Under the pieces are notes generated by a model. It was not told the origin of the DNA and made no database searches. It saw only the letters and a program-made list of their open reading frames with translations. A stretch of DNA of 64,000 nt. Origin: Plectrocnemia conspersa (Eukaryota > Arthropoda > Insecta > Trichoptera > Polycentropodidae). Below, in pieces: positions 53,153 through 64,000 of this stretch. The DNA lies in the NCBI GenBank assembly GCA_009617715.1, contig VTFK01000046.1, forward strand, positions 1,662,841-1,726,840. Direction: 5' to 3'. The first letter of the stretch is position 1; the number at the start of each line of letters is the position of its first letter. Made by a program: the position numbers and the translations under genes.

Positions 53153-54082
53153 TTAATACGCGAACGAGCGAAAGGGAATGTATCTCACCGTACGCGCCTT
53201 TCTACGTATCTTACAAAATACAACAGTGCATTTGCATTTTATAAAAAAGAAAATAAAAATAATAAAAAGTAAATTATAGGTCTATTGCTAATTATTATAT
53301 TAAAAATAGATAACACTTTAATTTATTCTATTCAATTTTTACTAAAAGTGTATATTTCACCCAAAGAAATTAACACAAGGAAATTTATATAAATATATAA
53401 AGAGAAATGATTTTATAATTTTCTTATACATTTTTTAGTTTTTATGTGCTATATTTTATTTGTTCTTAAATATTTTAAATTATCTTAACCTAATAAAATT
53501 AACAACTATGATTTGTTTAAAAATAAATTCCATACCATAAACTGATACACATTTTGATAAAATGTCAAATGTTGCAACATAGAATTGATATCCTACCTAA
53601 AAATTAATACAATTTTAACGTATTTGTACTTTTATTTTTGTACCTTATTGTATATAATAAATGGTCTGAATAATAAGTATATTACGACAGCGTAAACGTA
53701 CCAAGAAAAAGCAATTAAGCAAAATGGTAAAAGCTTCGAAAGGTAAAGTAACTCAAAGAGTTAATTATAAATATTAAATTAAAAATAAGTGCAAAAAAAT
53801 TAAATGAAATCTAATTTTCAATTAATTTTATTATAAATATTATTAAATCCATAAAAAAGTGATTTATTACACATAAATAAAAAAAACGTTAATTATGAAT
53901 AACATTACTTTCAACGACACACAATATAGGAAATTTTAACAGTTAAAGCGAAATCCGGTCGCTATAGTATTAATATTCAGATTTAACTGCGAAGTTTTGC
54001 AATCTGACTTGTTATTTATCTAAACTAATTATAAATTTGTAACAGCTTTACGGAAGTTTGCAGAACTTTTTTTGAATATACG

Positions 54083-54086
<4 letters not shown>

Positions 54087-54129
<43 letters not shown>
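54087..54129. repeat. (TA)n microsatellite
   Basis: 43 bases of uninterrupted TA dinucleotides. Confidence 0.95.
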
Positions 54130-54132
<3 letters not shown>

Positions 54133-55117
54133 TTTTAATGCAATATATAAAACATATTGATTCACATATTTCACTCTCAGGTTAATATACTTTCACTGAA
54201 ATATAAAAACAATCTTCAAGATAAAAAAGATAATATATTTTCTCGAAAATAAGAGAGTAAGGATTTCAAATACATATACATATATATTTTTTTTTGTGCC
54301 TTGGTTTCAAATATGAAATTGCACGAGCAAAGAGATGAAAAATACAAAATGTGACTGTAAAAATATTATATATACATACATACGTATCATGTATATGTTT
54401 ATAAATATATGTTGCAGTTGATTTCGTTTGAAGATTCAAAAACACCTGAAAGGGCTATCTACAACAATGTTTTGTGCAAAATATAAATGCCTTATTCCCT
54501 TATAGATTATTATAAAAAGTTTTCTCCTTTTAAAAGGCGTTTATCTTTTGTGGAAACGTAGAAAAAACAAACAAGGTACAAGTGTTGATTTAACGATTGC
54601 CATATTTTCAACATCAAACGAGTTTTCACTTTGATTAACTTGTAAAATATACCTCAAGTGAAAAATATTTCGCAATATTACAATATGAATATAAATACAT
54701 TTTATTAAACCGTAATTACTTTTATGGCATTCATTGTAAACAAGCTCGTTTCGACGTATAAATTTGTCATGTTTGCCAGACTAATTTGTGGAATGAAAAG
54801 CGTGACGTAAATCAGGGATGTAAGTCAAAATATATTACAGAATAGCGTAAAATATAAGAGATGGGAAGGTTGCTGTACGATGTGGGTAAAGTTCGTAGAA
54901 GAAAAACAATCTATTTGAAAACGAGGAAAATTTTACGGGAGTATGCACGTGTGCTCTAATAAAGCATACCATATTTACATTAACTAAAAACTAAAACAAA
55001 AATAATTAAATATATATTTAAAATATGCTGTTGAATAGTATTAATTTAAATTAAAATATTTACTATTTATTAAACAGTGAAACTTGAAAATTCCAGAAAA
55101 CATTAATATTTTATTTT

Positions 55118-55122
<5 letters not shown>

Positions 55123-55209
<87 letters not shown>
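55123..55209. repeat. (TA)n microsatellite, long
   Basis: 87 bases of uninterrupted TA dinucleotides following a T-tract. Confidence 0.95.
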
Positions 55210-55213
<4 letters not shown>

Positions 55214-56211
55214 TAAAAAATAGTCACCATTGAGGCATCTGTAACATGAGTTGCTTTTAATATTAAAACATATTGTATGTTACTTACGAAAATATTTATT
55301 TTTATGCTACCAAACTTTTTAATACTATTAACAAATTAACATTTTTCGAGTCTTTTACTATATGTCTTTACATATATTATCTATTAAGAAGGTAGAATAC
55401 AACAATTTTTAAGTTTCACTTGTTTTATGGCACGGCAAATATACAAAAAGTAAACAGTTGCGCGAAACTCTTATAGGATAGGGATTTTATCTCTCGGAGA
55501 TAATGAATTACAGATAATGATAGACAGTATATTAATTATTAATTCAATGTGATTTAAAACAAATAACTGTGTTGTGACTTGAGTTAAGTGAGCTTTTGAT
55601 TTGTAAGAGCTCTTTCGTTATAAAGTTAATCCTATTAAAAAAATATCTATATCTATCCTATCAAAAAACTTGAATAAAAATAACTGTAGCCATAACTTTT
55701 GTTAAGTAACGAACGACATTTTTACGAATTTTAAAGGATTTTACCATTTATTTGCGTTAATTAATATTCCTTATTTTACGCGGTTTTACTTTACGTTGGT
55801 ACAATAAAAACATATTTTTTTTAAATATTCAAAAATAAACATATTCGGTTTTCATATGTAGCGCAAAAATATTTAATCGTTTTCAACTAATTGCATTTAA
55901 CCTACCTAAAGATTTGAACCAAAAGTTTTTTAAAACTGTTAATGGATAACGTTTAATAGACATACATTCGGATGCGCATAGTAATAAACTTTTATAGCTC
56001 TTGCAACTAATTTTATCGCAACGATTATGGTTGATCCCTACAAAATGTTTTTTTTTCTGGAATAGAATAAAATATATAGGAAACAGAGGTATTTTTACTT
56101 GGTATGCCGTTACCGGTACAAGAGCCCTACGAGTAACCCTTTTTTGGGTCCACACTAGTACTATATATTTTAAAAGAGTTTATTTAGAATTTCTTCCAAG
56201 CATTAAGGAAA

Positions 56212-56503
56212 GATCGGGCCCTCGTTGGCTAGCTTGCTTTGCATTGCATTGCGTTTTCATCATCGATGGGGGGTATTAAATGCTACCTCAGCCGCAGCCG
56301 ATAGCCCCCGATAGTCCCCGTTCCTCAAGGGATAGATTTCCCAAGAGGAGTACAAAGGTCTGGCCCTTGTTGGTTTGAATGGCTTTTTTCGTCCCCGTAT
56401 AGCACCACCCCAGAAATCTCTAGGGGGGTTTTAAATGCTACCTCAGCTGCTAGCCCGAGACTCCCTGCTCCTCAAGGGATGGGTTTTTACCCAAAAGGAG
56501 TCC
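56212..56503 (+). repeat. GC-rich tandem duplicate of an approximately 145-bp unit
   Basis: Units at about 56212-56352 and 56358-56503 share TTAAATGCTACCTCAGC, CTCAAGGGAT and the AGGAGT(A/C)C end. They are far richer in G and C than their surroundings. This could be a two-unit remnant of a LINE or SINE 3' region. No coding content was recognised. Confidence 0.7.
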
Positions 56504-57183
56504 AAGCTGCTCTCCCACACTGTTATTGACGGGCCTTCAGCGCGTGGTGGACTGGTGCCCCGATGTATAAGAAACAAATATTTTTTAAAACATTTGTAAA
56601 GAAGAATTTTGTGTACACCTGTATTAAAACATATTTTATTAAATATGCCGCAAGCAAATAATACAAATTTAGAGGTTGAGTAAAACAGTTTAAGAGCGAT
56701 TATGAAATTCGCTTAAACTCATCGCCAAGGTTTTAAAAATATATTATAATACTGATGAAAATAAAATAAAAATTAATCACAAATACATATTTTTTGTGTC
56801 TCCTAATATAGAGTTATTATTAATTGAAAATATTAAAAAAAAAATATCTCATCCCTACTATATTTTTTGGCACCTAACGAGATTTTAATAATCTATTGCT
56901 TACAAATCGTTTTATATATTTTTATACAATTATTCACAAAAAATATTGATCGATCAACGCCTGTCACAAAAAATGATATGATATCAGTGACAATGACTAA
57001 CTTTTCACTAATTTTTTATTCAAAACAGAAATAGGTGAACTATGCATTTTAGCTGAAATTTCTCTCATGCACAAAATAAGAAAATCACTAAACATACCTT
57101 GCACTTAAATAAAATAACAATGCAATTTTAAACACACTTTGTAAGCACAATGTCGCTACTGTGGCGACCACACATATAGGCAC

Positions 57184-57195
57184 ATTCAAAAGGGC
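57184..57195 (+). repeat. 12-bp target-site duplication, left copy
   Basis: ATTCAAAAGGGC is identical to 60251-60262 and directly precedes the first base of the large LINE. Confidence 0.88.
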
Positions 57196-57197
57196 TT

Positions 57198-58046
57198 TTG
57201 ACGTGGAATTCACGCGGATTCCGAAATAAAACTGGAGAACTGGAACTGCTGATCAGTGAGTACAAAATTGATATTGTCGTAATCACCGAATCTTACCTCA
57301 AACCACACGTCAACGTTTTTATACCGAACTTTGTCTGCCTCCGGAGGGACCGTCTCTCAAGGCCAGGCGGAGGGGTCGCGATATTTGTAAAAAAATCAAT
57401 TAAACACGCGCGCATTACAACAAACACGACTAATCTTGAAACTGTCGCGATACAAATTAAACACGATAATAAATTAATAATAATTGTCGCGGGGTATAAT
57501 TCTCCCGGTGACAGGTTGCTTCGAGGTGACCTTGATGATGTGTTTCGTCTTGGAGAATCCGTGATATTAACTGGAGACTTTAACGCGAGACACATGCATT
57601 GGGATTGCCCCGGTGCGAATCGATCCGGTAAATTAATCTTTGATTATTTACACGATACGGACACTACTGTAAATTTTCCGAAATCCCCAACGCATTATCC
57701 TACCAACCACACGACTCCGTCAATTCTGGACATAACGTTGGTCAAGGGTAATTCCCGGATTTCAAACATGCACTGCATCCAGGCTCTGTCCTCGGACCAC
57801 CTTCCAGTATTCTTTACGTTGGACGGTGAGGTCGAGATGGTGTCTGAGGTCGTTTTCAATTATGCAAAGGCTGATTGGAAGCGATTCAGAAGCATAGTAG
57901 AGTCTCGGGTATTGATTAAACGACAGAATTATACCTCAAATGACACTAAAACTATTGACGATGATATTCATTACTTAACATCCGTGATCGAGCAGGCCAA
58001 AATATCATCAATTCCGTCGCGTAAAAAAATATTTGGAATAACATAG
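57198..58046 (+). pseudogene. LINE ORF2, endonuclease domain
   Basis: The fragment encodes the APE-type endonuclease that nicks the target for priming. Counting from 57198, the conserved WN is at 3-4, the metal-binding Glu of TES is E31, RPGGGVAIFV is at 55-64, GDFNARHMHWDC is at 126-137 (D127, N129), and SSDHLPV is at 198-204 (D200/H201 catalytic pair). All active-site residues remain. The frame is lost at an A-run (about 58022-58028). In the next frame the protein continues as NIWNNIELTPEIIKRIKIKN and onwards. There is no native start codon, because the element is truncated just inside the domain. Confidence 0.88.
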
Positions 58047-58049
58047 AAC

Positions 58050-58918
58050 TCACCCCAGAAATAATTAAACGTATTAAAATTAAAAATAATATGAGAAAGC
58101 AATGGCACAAAAATAAATCGCCCCAACTTAAAACTCTAATTAACAAACTAACTGATGAAATTCGCGTTCAAATTCAAAACATCAAAAAAACGCTTCGTGG
58201 TCGCGTAAACTAAAAAAGCTTTGAAACCGGGAGATAATTCCTTATGGAGAATGACGAAATCGCTTAAAAAAAAAAAACTCAAATATACCACCTTTAAAAA
58301 CCGGAAACAACGTAGCTAACACGACTCAGGAGAAGGTCGAGATTTTAGCTGAGACATTTTCTACATCTTATCAACTTACGCAAAATTACATTGACCAAAA
58401 CCCAAAATAAAAGTAGACCGGGCAATTAAAGATATTAGTAAAACTCCAATAGATAAAAAAAATCCATTAACCAAGTCGGCATATCAGAAATTCTTAGTAT
58501 TGTTAAACGATTATCAAATAGAAAGGCTCCAGGTATAGATAAATTAGAGAATATATTGATTAAAAACCTTCCTTTTGTTTTGCTTTAAGTACTTAAATAA
58601 CATTTTAATTCATGCTTATCTTTTGGATATTTCCCAATAATCTGGAAAACGGCAAAAATTCATCCGATAAAAAAACCTGGCAAAGCAGATAACATACCAA
58701 TTAACTACCGCCCGATAAGTTTACTTCTCTCATTAAGCAAATTATTTGAAAAAAATATATTATCTCGATTAAAGGAATCTCTTAATAGCAAACTCATTAA
58801 TGAGCAATTTGGTTTCCGCGAAAATCACTCGACTACGCATCAACTTAATAGATTAACAGAGCACATATCTGCCGATTTTTAATATGAAAAAAAAAGTTCT
58901 GGTCTTTTATTATTAGAT
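58050..58918 (+). pseudogene. LINE ORF2 linker and RT N-terminal blocks, frameshifted
   Basis: Pieces in alternating frames include MRKQWHKNKSPQLKTLINKL (about 58091), NASWSRKLKKL and PGDNSLWRMTKSL (about 58190-58265). NVANTTQEKVEILAETFSTS comes next (about 58311). IWKTAKIHPIKKPG and NYRPISLLLSLSKLFEKN follow (about 58640-58757). INEQFGFRENHSTTHQLNRL (about 58799) is reverse-transcriptase block 2. A stop at 58880-58882 precedes the open palm frame. At least three shifts are needed to read through. Confidence 0.8.
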
Positions 58919-59869
58919 ATGGAAAAGGCTTTTGATACAGTATGGCATGATGGATTAATGTATAAACTTTTAAAATATGAAACTCCCTATTACATTATTC
59001 ACATGTTACGGTCTTACCTGAAGAATCGAAGCTATGTTGTTTCGCTAAATAATACATTTTCGACACCGCGTAAAATACCAGCTGGTGTTCCTCAAGGAAG
59101 TATACTTGGCCCGTTTCTCTTCATTCTATATACTAATGATATTCCAATGTTAAAAAATACTAAACTCTCAATGTACGCTGACGACACTGCAATCCTTACT
59201 AGTTCTTATGGTCTTAAACCTATTGCAGTTAAACTTCAAAAATCCCTTGAAAACTTAGAAAAATATTTTATGAAATGGAGAATTAAAATTAATCAAGACA
59301 AAACAGAAGCAATAATATTCACTAAACGTAGACAACCCTTGCCTGCATCCATTAAAAGTGAACAAGGGCATAACATTGAATGGAGAGCGAGCGTTAAATA
59401 TCTGGGTATACACCTGGACTCCAGACTAAAATTCAATAAACATATAACTGAACTCCGGTCGAAAGGGCTCGGCGCCATTGCGGCTCTAAAATCAATATTT
59501 AATAGAAAAAGTGCGCTTACAATAAAAAATAAAATTCTAGTCTATAGACAATTAATCAGACCTGTTTTAACTTACGCTTGTTCAGTGTGGAGTAACGCGA
59601 GTAATAGTAATTTTAATAAACTTCAAGTAATTCAAAATAAAGCCATAAAAATAATTTATAATACACCGTTTTATACTAACCTTAAAAAACTCCACACCAA
59701 ACATTTAATTCCTACCATTAAAGAATACTGTTATTATCAAACCGAAAAATACTATAAAAAAATCTCGCGAGACCACGCAAACCCACTAATTTCAAGAATC
59801 GGTGATTACGACAAAGCAAAACTTAAATTTAAATACAAACATAAAATGCCTAAGCACATATTGCTTTGA
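58919..59869 (+). pseudogene. LINE ORF2, reverse transcriptase palm, thumb and C terminus
   Basis: This is an open frame of 316 codons, continuous with upstream coding sequence apart from the stop at 58880. Catalytic blocks are intact: MEKAFDTVWHDGL (1-13, D6 being the block A Asp), AGVPQGSILGPFLF (55-68), and MYADDTAIL (85-93, the YADD centre). SVKYLGIHLDSRLKF and the RPVLTYACSVWSN motif typical of jockey-clade C termini follow. The ATG at 58919 is internal to the domain and not a natural start. The protein ends KHKMPKHILL, as in the sibling copies. Confidence 0.9.
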
Positions 59870-60250
59870 TGCAGTTAAGCTCATCACAGTGTCATCAGTT
59901 TCAGGTCTACAGGGCTAGGTTTATTTACCTTTGTATGTGTTTTATTTTGTATATTATGTATTTTGTATAATTTGTTTTTCTCATCTGCTTCATTCTTTTC
60001 CAAAAATTTTTTTTTTTTTTTTTTGGATTTTTTTTTTAAATTTGTAAAAGGTTTTATGTATTTTTCCTTTAATTTAGTATATTCTCGTATAATTTATTAT
60101 TCTTTTTATGTTATTGTATAACTTAACAATTTGTAAACAATGTAAATGGTTATGAACCAGTATTGTGCATTTAATATATCTGTATGCTATTTTACCTATG
60201 TCTATTTAAGAAATAAACTTTTATAAAAAAAAATAAAAAAAAAAAAAAAA

Positions 60251-60262
60251 ATTCAAAAGGGC
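60251..60262 (+). repeat. 12-bp target-site duplication, right copy
   Basis: ATTCAAAAGGGC follows the A-rich tail and matches 57184-57195. Confidence 0.88.
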
Positions 60263-60264
60263 GA

Positions 60265-60320
60265 TTGTCTCATTGTTAATGACCGTGACCAAAAACGTTC
60301 ATTCATTAACAATGAGACAA
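60265..60320. repeat. perfect 18-bp inverted repeat
   Basis: TTGTCTCATTGTTAATGA (60265-60282) and TCATTAACAATGAGACAA (60303-60320) are exact reverse complements around a 20-base loop. It starts two bases after the LINE target duplication, so the LINE inserted at the edge of this palindrome. Confidence 0.8.
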
Positions 60321-60421
60321 ACATCATGGCACAAGAGGAATTTCTTTTGACCACACACAACACGGGTCCTTAAAAGAATCCGTTTTGTGACAAAACGGTA
60401 CGGAAACAATCAATCACCACA

Positions 60422-60985
60422 ATGCAAACCCTTTACGAAGAATTCGAAAGTCTGGAGCCAAGCAAAAAACTCGCTTTCGAAAATACACATCCGATTTCTT
60501 GAATTCTAAGAAGCCACTGCAGCGATTGGCTAGGAGATCGATGCACCCCTAAAGGGTATAAGCCCGGACTCTGACGAGGAGAGGGCAGACGGTGCGAAAT
60601 ACGAGACGGCTGAGGCACGAGATAAGAGACGTCACCAGACAGCAGAGCCAGCGACGCAGACGACCAGAGAGCCAAGATCTACCAGCAGTCATCCGGAGGA
60701 ACCAGACAGACCTGAAGATTACACATGACACTCGCCACACGCAGCCTAAGAACCCTGAGCATCATCTACGGCCATCACCACCTGCGCCACCAACACCTTC
60801 ATCGCGAGAAATGTCACGCCGTAATCATCCATAGTCAAAATTGTAATTATAACTTAATAAACAATTTAATAGGATTCACCAAAGAGTCTCATTGGCCACG
60901 AGGTCAACCACTTCTAGGGCTACGCCCCCTAAACTACAACTGTGCCTTATTCATCGAAAATGTAATTGCACATAATGAGCTAAAT
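60422..60985 (+). other. GC-richer, coding-like patch of unknown origin
   Basis: Composition shifts abruptly from AT-rich to balanced. Short + frames look protein-like: MQTLYEEFESLEPSKKLAFE from ATG 60422 with a stop at 60506, then a charged stretch PDSDEERADGAKYETAEARD (about 60566). A proline-rich stretch RPSPPAPPTPSSREMSRRN (about 60769-60825) comes next in another frame. Low complexity, stops and frame changes suggest a decayed gag/ORF1-like region or an LTR/leader. The last part (about 60885-60940) has CTAGGGCTACGCCCCCTA, a possible hairpin. No family was recognised. Confidence 0.35.
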
Positions 60986-62032
60986 ATTAGTTTAAGCAAT
61001 ACAACAATATTTTAGCTTTATTATTTATCTATTTATATTTTTTTCATAATAAAATATAAGCTACGTTTTAAACTATATTTTATGAAACTCATCTAAAAAT
61101 ATTTATAACAAAATTTAAATTAGTTAATAAATAAAAACAGAAAAATTTACTTGAATCTTGATTTATCTCTTTTTAAATTTTCAAAGATTCGACGAAGCCA
61201 TTAACTTCACAACATCACTTTAAGCAATGTTTTGCGTACAAATTCAGAATTCGTTTTGTATCTTACTTTTCGCGTATGTCATAAAAGTTGTTTTATAAAA
61301 GTCACATACGACAACAATATTTTTTTATTAGGAAAAGACGACAATATAATACTTTACATTGCTTATGCAAAATACCGCTGAGATAAAAGAGCGTAAATTA
61401 GTACTCTATTAAACAAACAGCTAATTATCCTATTTATTTCTAAATGGATAGCCTCAGTGTTTTAAATAGACTAAATATCTATATGTCAAAAAACTTCAAA
61501 TACAGAAAAATATAAATTTATCTCTAAGAACGCTAGCAAGGTTACTTTGTCCGAGGCGTTACATTTATTTTTTACATGACTTTGAATCAACTCACGGGTT
61601 AGTTTAAATTACTTAATGATTTAATGAAGGTTGTACAGTTATTTAGCTAGTTAAGCGTATTTTGTTGTTAACTGTATTTGAAACTCTCCGAATCGATTAT
61701 GGCTTTAAGGGTTTTGTCACGCCAAATTATGCATTGATATACAGTGCGTCAGATTTGCTGACTTCTTATAAATATACGTATATACTTAATAAATGTTATT
61801 TTTTAAGTTAATAATTGTAAAAATATATTCCTGTATTAAAATACGGTAGTATTATTTTTACAATAAACGTTTCTAAAAGAGCAACACACGCTTACCAGAA
61901 ACATGCGGCCGTTTCGCCATTTTACTGGCATTTTCTACGAATTAAATTACCCACTGTTTCCAAATACACAATTATTAATTATATAATCAAGTCGTTAGGT
62001 TTACATTAAGTTAACAAATTTGAAATACATAC

Positions 62033-62180
62033 CTCCTCCCAGACGAGTTGTTTCGAGACCCCAGGCCTGAGGTTCATGATCTTCAGCTCGGCCGCTTTCA
62101 AATCCCCGTCAGCCGTAAATTCCACATTCGGCTTACCCTGTTCGCTCTCCACCGAGACGTTGCGTAGGTATTTGAAGAAT
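62033..62180 (-). CDS. NMDA-type glutamate receptor subunit 2-like, exon: end of amino-terminal domain
   Basis: On -, the exon starts after the acceptor CCTTTCATCCTCAG, completes one codon, then encodes [40 protein letters not shown] and VSKQLVWEE. It ends before the donor GTATGT. This is the end of the extracellular LIVBP-like amino-terminal domain, just before the linker to the ligand-binding domain. Its length (148 bp, one base plus 49 codons) leaves phase 0, exactly what the exon at 32770-32999 requires; joined, the protein reads VWEE|IGVWKSW. Upstream exons encoding the rest of the amino-terminal domain lie beyond the window. Confidence 0.82.
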
Positions 62181-64000
62181 CTGAGGATGAAAGGATTGAT
62201 AAATTGTTTTGCGATACACAGAGAGCAGCTTGGATTCGGCACGAGGTCGCCATCTATTATTCGATTACTGCATTACCCATTAAGACCCCGCATCCCAAGG
62301 ATAGATTACACTCGGAGTGAGTTGAGTAAATTGGACCAAGGGTTAGGTTTATTTTAATGTGAAAGGTACACACCTACAGCTTGGGCCTAAGACACAAACA
62401 TTTTGACATACGATATAAAATTATAGATGTAATAATTTCGTTATCACAATAGTACTAATTTATTGAAATAAACAAAACAAAATAATAATTTTTTAAACAA
62501 AATATAGCATAAAAAAATGAACTAAAATAATAATTTGAATTTAATAACGAGGACCTGCACCTATCAAGAAAATGCTAGTTTAAGCAATTTTTGACAATTC
62601 AGGCGTTTATAATTTGGTGGATCACAAATGCAAGGTTGCTTTAGAATTTCTGGGTTGTTAAAAATGCATATTAACAGATATTGCTACATATGACAACACG
62701 ACTCTAGAGATTCATAATCCTCGCAGAAAATTAGGAAGAAAAAAAAATTGCTTTTATACATACATTTAGACTGCGATAATGAAGCATGTAATACTTATAA
62801 AATTTAAAAAATTCTCTAAGCCCAATCGTCTAAAATAAATTGGTAGAAGTTATTTGCGTATCTGAGCGCTCAAATCATAAATACGGCTTTGAAAAGTTGC
62901 AGATTCGTAAAATTAAATTTTGATATTTTATGATTTTTTTCTTTCTTGTTTTGTGTATTGTTCATAATTTTTTTTTTGTAATTATTGTAGAAATACAATG
63001 TATTTTTTTATAATCATGGCGCATTGTAGGTTACCCGTTCGATTTATGATGTACGTAATTTAATTTTTATAAATATATGGATAGATTTGATACGTGAGCC
63101 TTTACTCTAACGTGGCTTATTTGTAAAGAGGTTTTAAAATAATTGTAAAACTTGTAATAAACTTTGCCTCATTTTTCATGACAATACCAACATTCTTTTC
63201 AACTTAGTAAATATAAATGAAAGTGTTTTATTCTCTATTTAGAAGACTTTTTAACTAATTAAATGTATAAGATACTTTACCATAAGTTAATATACATCCA
63301 TTTTAATTCTGAATATAAAACCTCAAGCTTTTAAATAAAAGGTTTTTGTATGCGAATAATTGAAAAACGGAGTATAAACACTCTACAACATTTTTTAAAT
63401 ATCAGAACCAAATTACAATTGGATATGTATACAAATTGTTCATCAAAAGTATGCTATATATTGCTTCTTAAATTACGTTAAGAACTTATAAATTTTGTTA
63501 CTTTAAATAATAAATATTTTACGTTATTTTTATTATATATTAATAAATATTAATAAGCCTAATTAATCATGCCAGTGCAAAAGTCTATAATTTTATTATT
63601 TGTTAATATATACGAATTATTTTATTTTCTATTATTTTTATAATCTTACATAAGCGTCAGTTAAAACAACTTACTTTTTAGATGCTGATATTTTTTTCTG
63701 CTGAGCGATTAACATTGAATTCAGTCCACAATATACATAAATAATATCAACAATAATAGATTTGGTTATTTACAAAAATTCATAAAAAAAACATATTATG
63801 TGGTTTTATATTGTTAGATGACTAAGGTTTTTTTTATCGAGCACATTAAAAATATTTTAGCACGAATTCCTTTTATTAGAATTAATAAAATTAACAACTT
63901 TGAACCTTTACATATAACACAGTAAAGCTAGATTACCATTTATGGAACAAACTATAGCAAGCTTTAACAGGTAAAGCTTCTTATATTATGTTAAAGGGCT
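62181..64000 (-). other. NMDAR2 upstream intron (partial)
   Basis: A/T-rich sequence with no recognised exon or element. It must be an intron, because the exon at 62033-62180 begins inside a codon. Confidence 0.7.

Larger units (their letters stand above)
57196..60250 (+). mobile_element. 5'-truncated jockey-like LINE, about 3.05 kb, with target-site duplication
   Basis: The element consists of an apurinic-like endonuclease frame, a frameshifted linker, a reverse transcriptase, a 3' UTR (59870-60226) and an A-rich tail ending at 60250. It lies between perfect 12-bp duplications. ORF1 and the first few endonuclease residues are missing, so reverse transcription stopped early. Several frameshifts (the first at the A-run near 58022) and a stop at 58880-58882 inactivate ORF2. 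It lies antisense in the NMDAR2 intron. Confidence 0.92.
33000..62032 (-). other. NMDAR2 intron (29,033 bp, GT-AG)
   Basis: The donor GTATGT read on - at 62032 and the acceptor ending at 33000 bound an intron whose phase (0/0) fits both exons. No host exon was recognised inside. Most of it is A/T-rich filler between the mobile elements and repeats listed separately. Unexplained slightly GC-richer islands lie at about 36000-36380, 43080-43460, 43830-43940, 50180-50840 and 51050-51180. None showed a recognisable protein or RNA. Confidence 0.8.

Overview
This is an AT-rich eukaryotic nuclear window with spliced genes, very long introns and many decayed transposons. Protein content points to an insect. 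The density of jockey-type LINEs and mariner remnants would suit a lepidopteran or a relative, but the species is inferred only loosely. Coding content is small: two host genes, each recognised from two exons, and the rest is intron or repeat.

On the + strand, a two-exon alpha-1,3-fucosyltransferase gene (GT10 family, 390 codons) runs from about 3731 to 12057. Its 7.15 kb GT-AG intron (4222-11375) holds two local tandem duplications, a hairpin-ended repeat (7431-7540) and a broken piece of a transposon-like coding sequence (about 9990-10330). A polyadenylation signal follows at 12193.

On the - strand, two consecutive exons of an NMDA-receptor subunit 2-like gene lie at 62033-62180 and 32770-32999. 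They end the amino-terminal domain and begin the ligand-binding S1 segment, and they join in phase across a 29 kb intron. I found no later NMDAR2 exon (pore, transmembrane segments, S2) between 32769 and position 1. The fucosyltransferase gene therefore probably lies nested, in the opposite orientation, inside the next NMDAR2 intron.

The 29 kb intron has collected mobile elements. There is a 5'-truncated jockey-like LINE with a 12-bp target-site duplication (57196-60250), and a younger-looking 3' fragment of the same family with a 13-bp duplication (34910-35717). Two strongly decayed 3' ends of that family lie at about 48.5 and 52.2 kb. All four point along +, antisense to the host gene. The intron also holds a mariner remnant (45.3 kb; a relative sits at 28.9 kb), two further LINE remnants near 41 kb, two (TA)n tracts, a GC-rich tandem duplicate (56.2-56.5 kb) and several long perfect inverted repeats.

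The most unusual structure is a roughly 110-bp sequence present twice in opposite orientations (7431-7540 and 37411-37520). It ends in a long stem-loop whose arms differ between copies but still pair. This suggests the end of an undescribed hairpin-terminated (Helitron-like) element. I saw no CRISPR array, rRNA or convincing tRNA.
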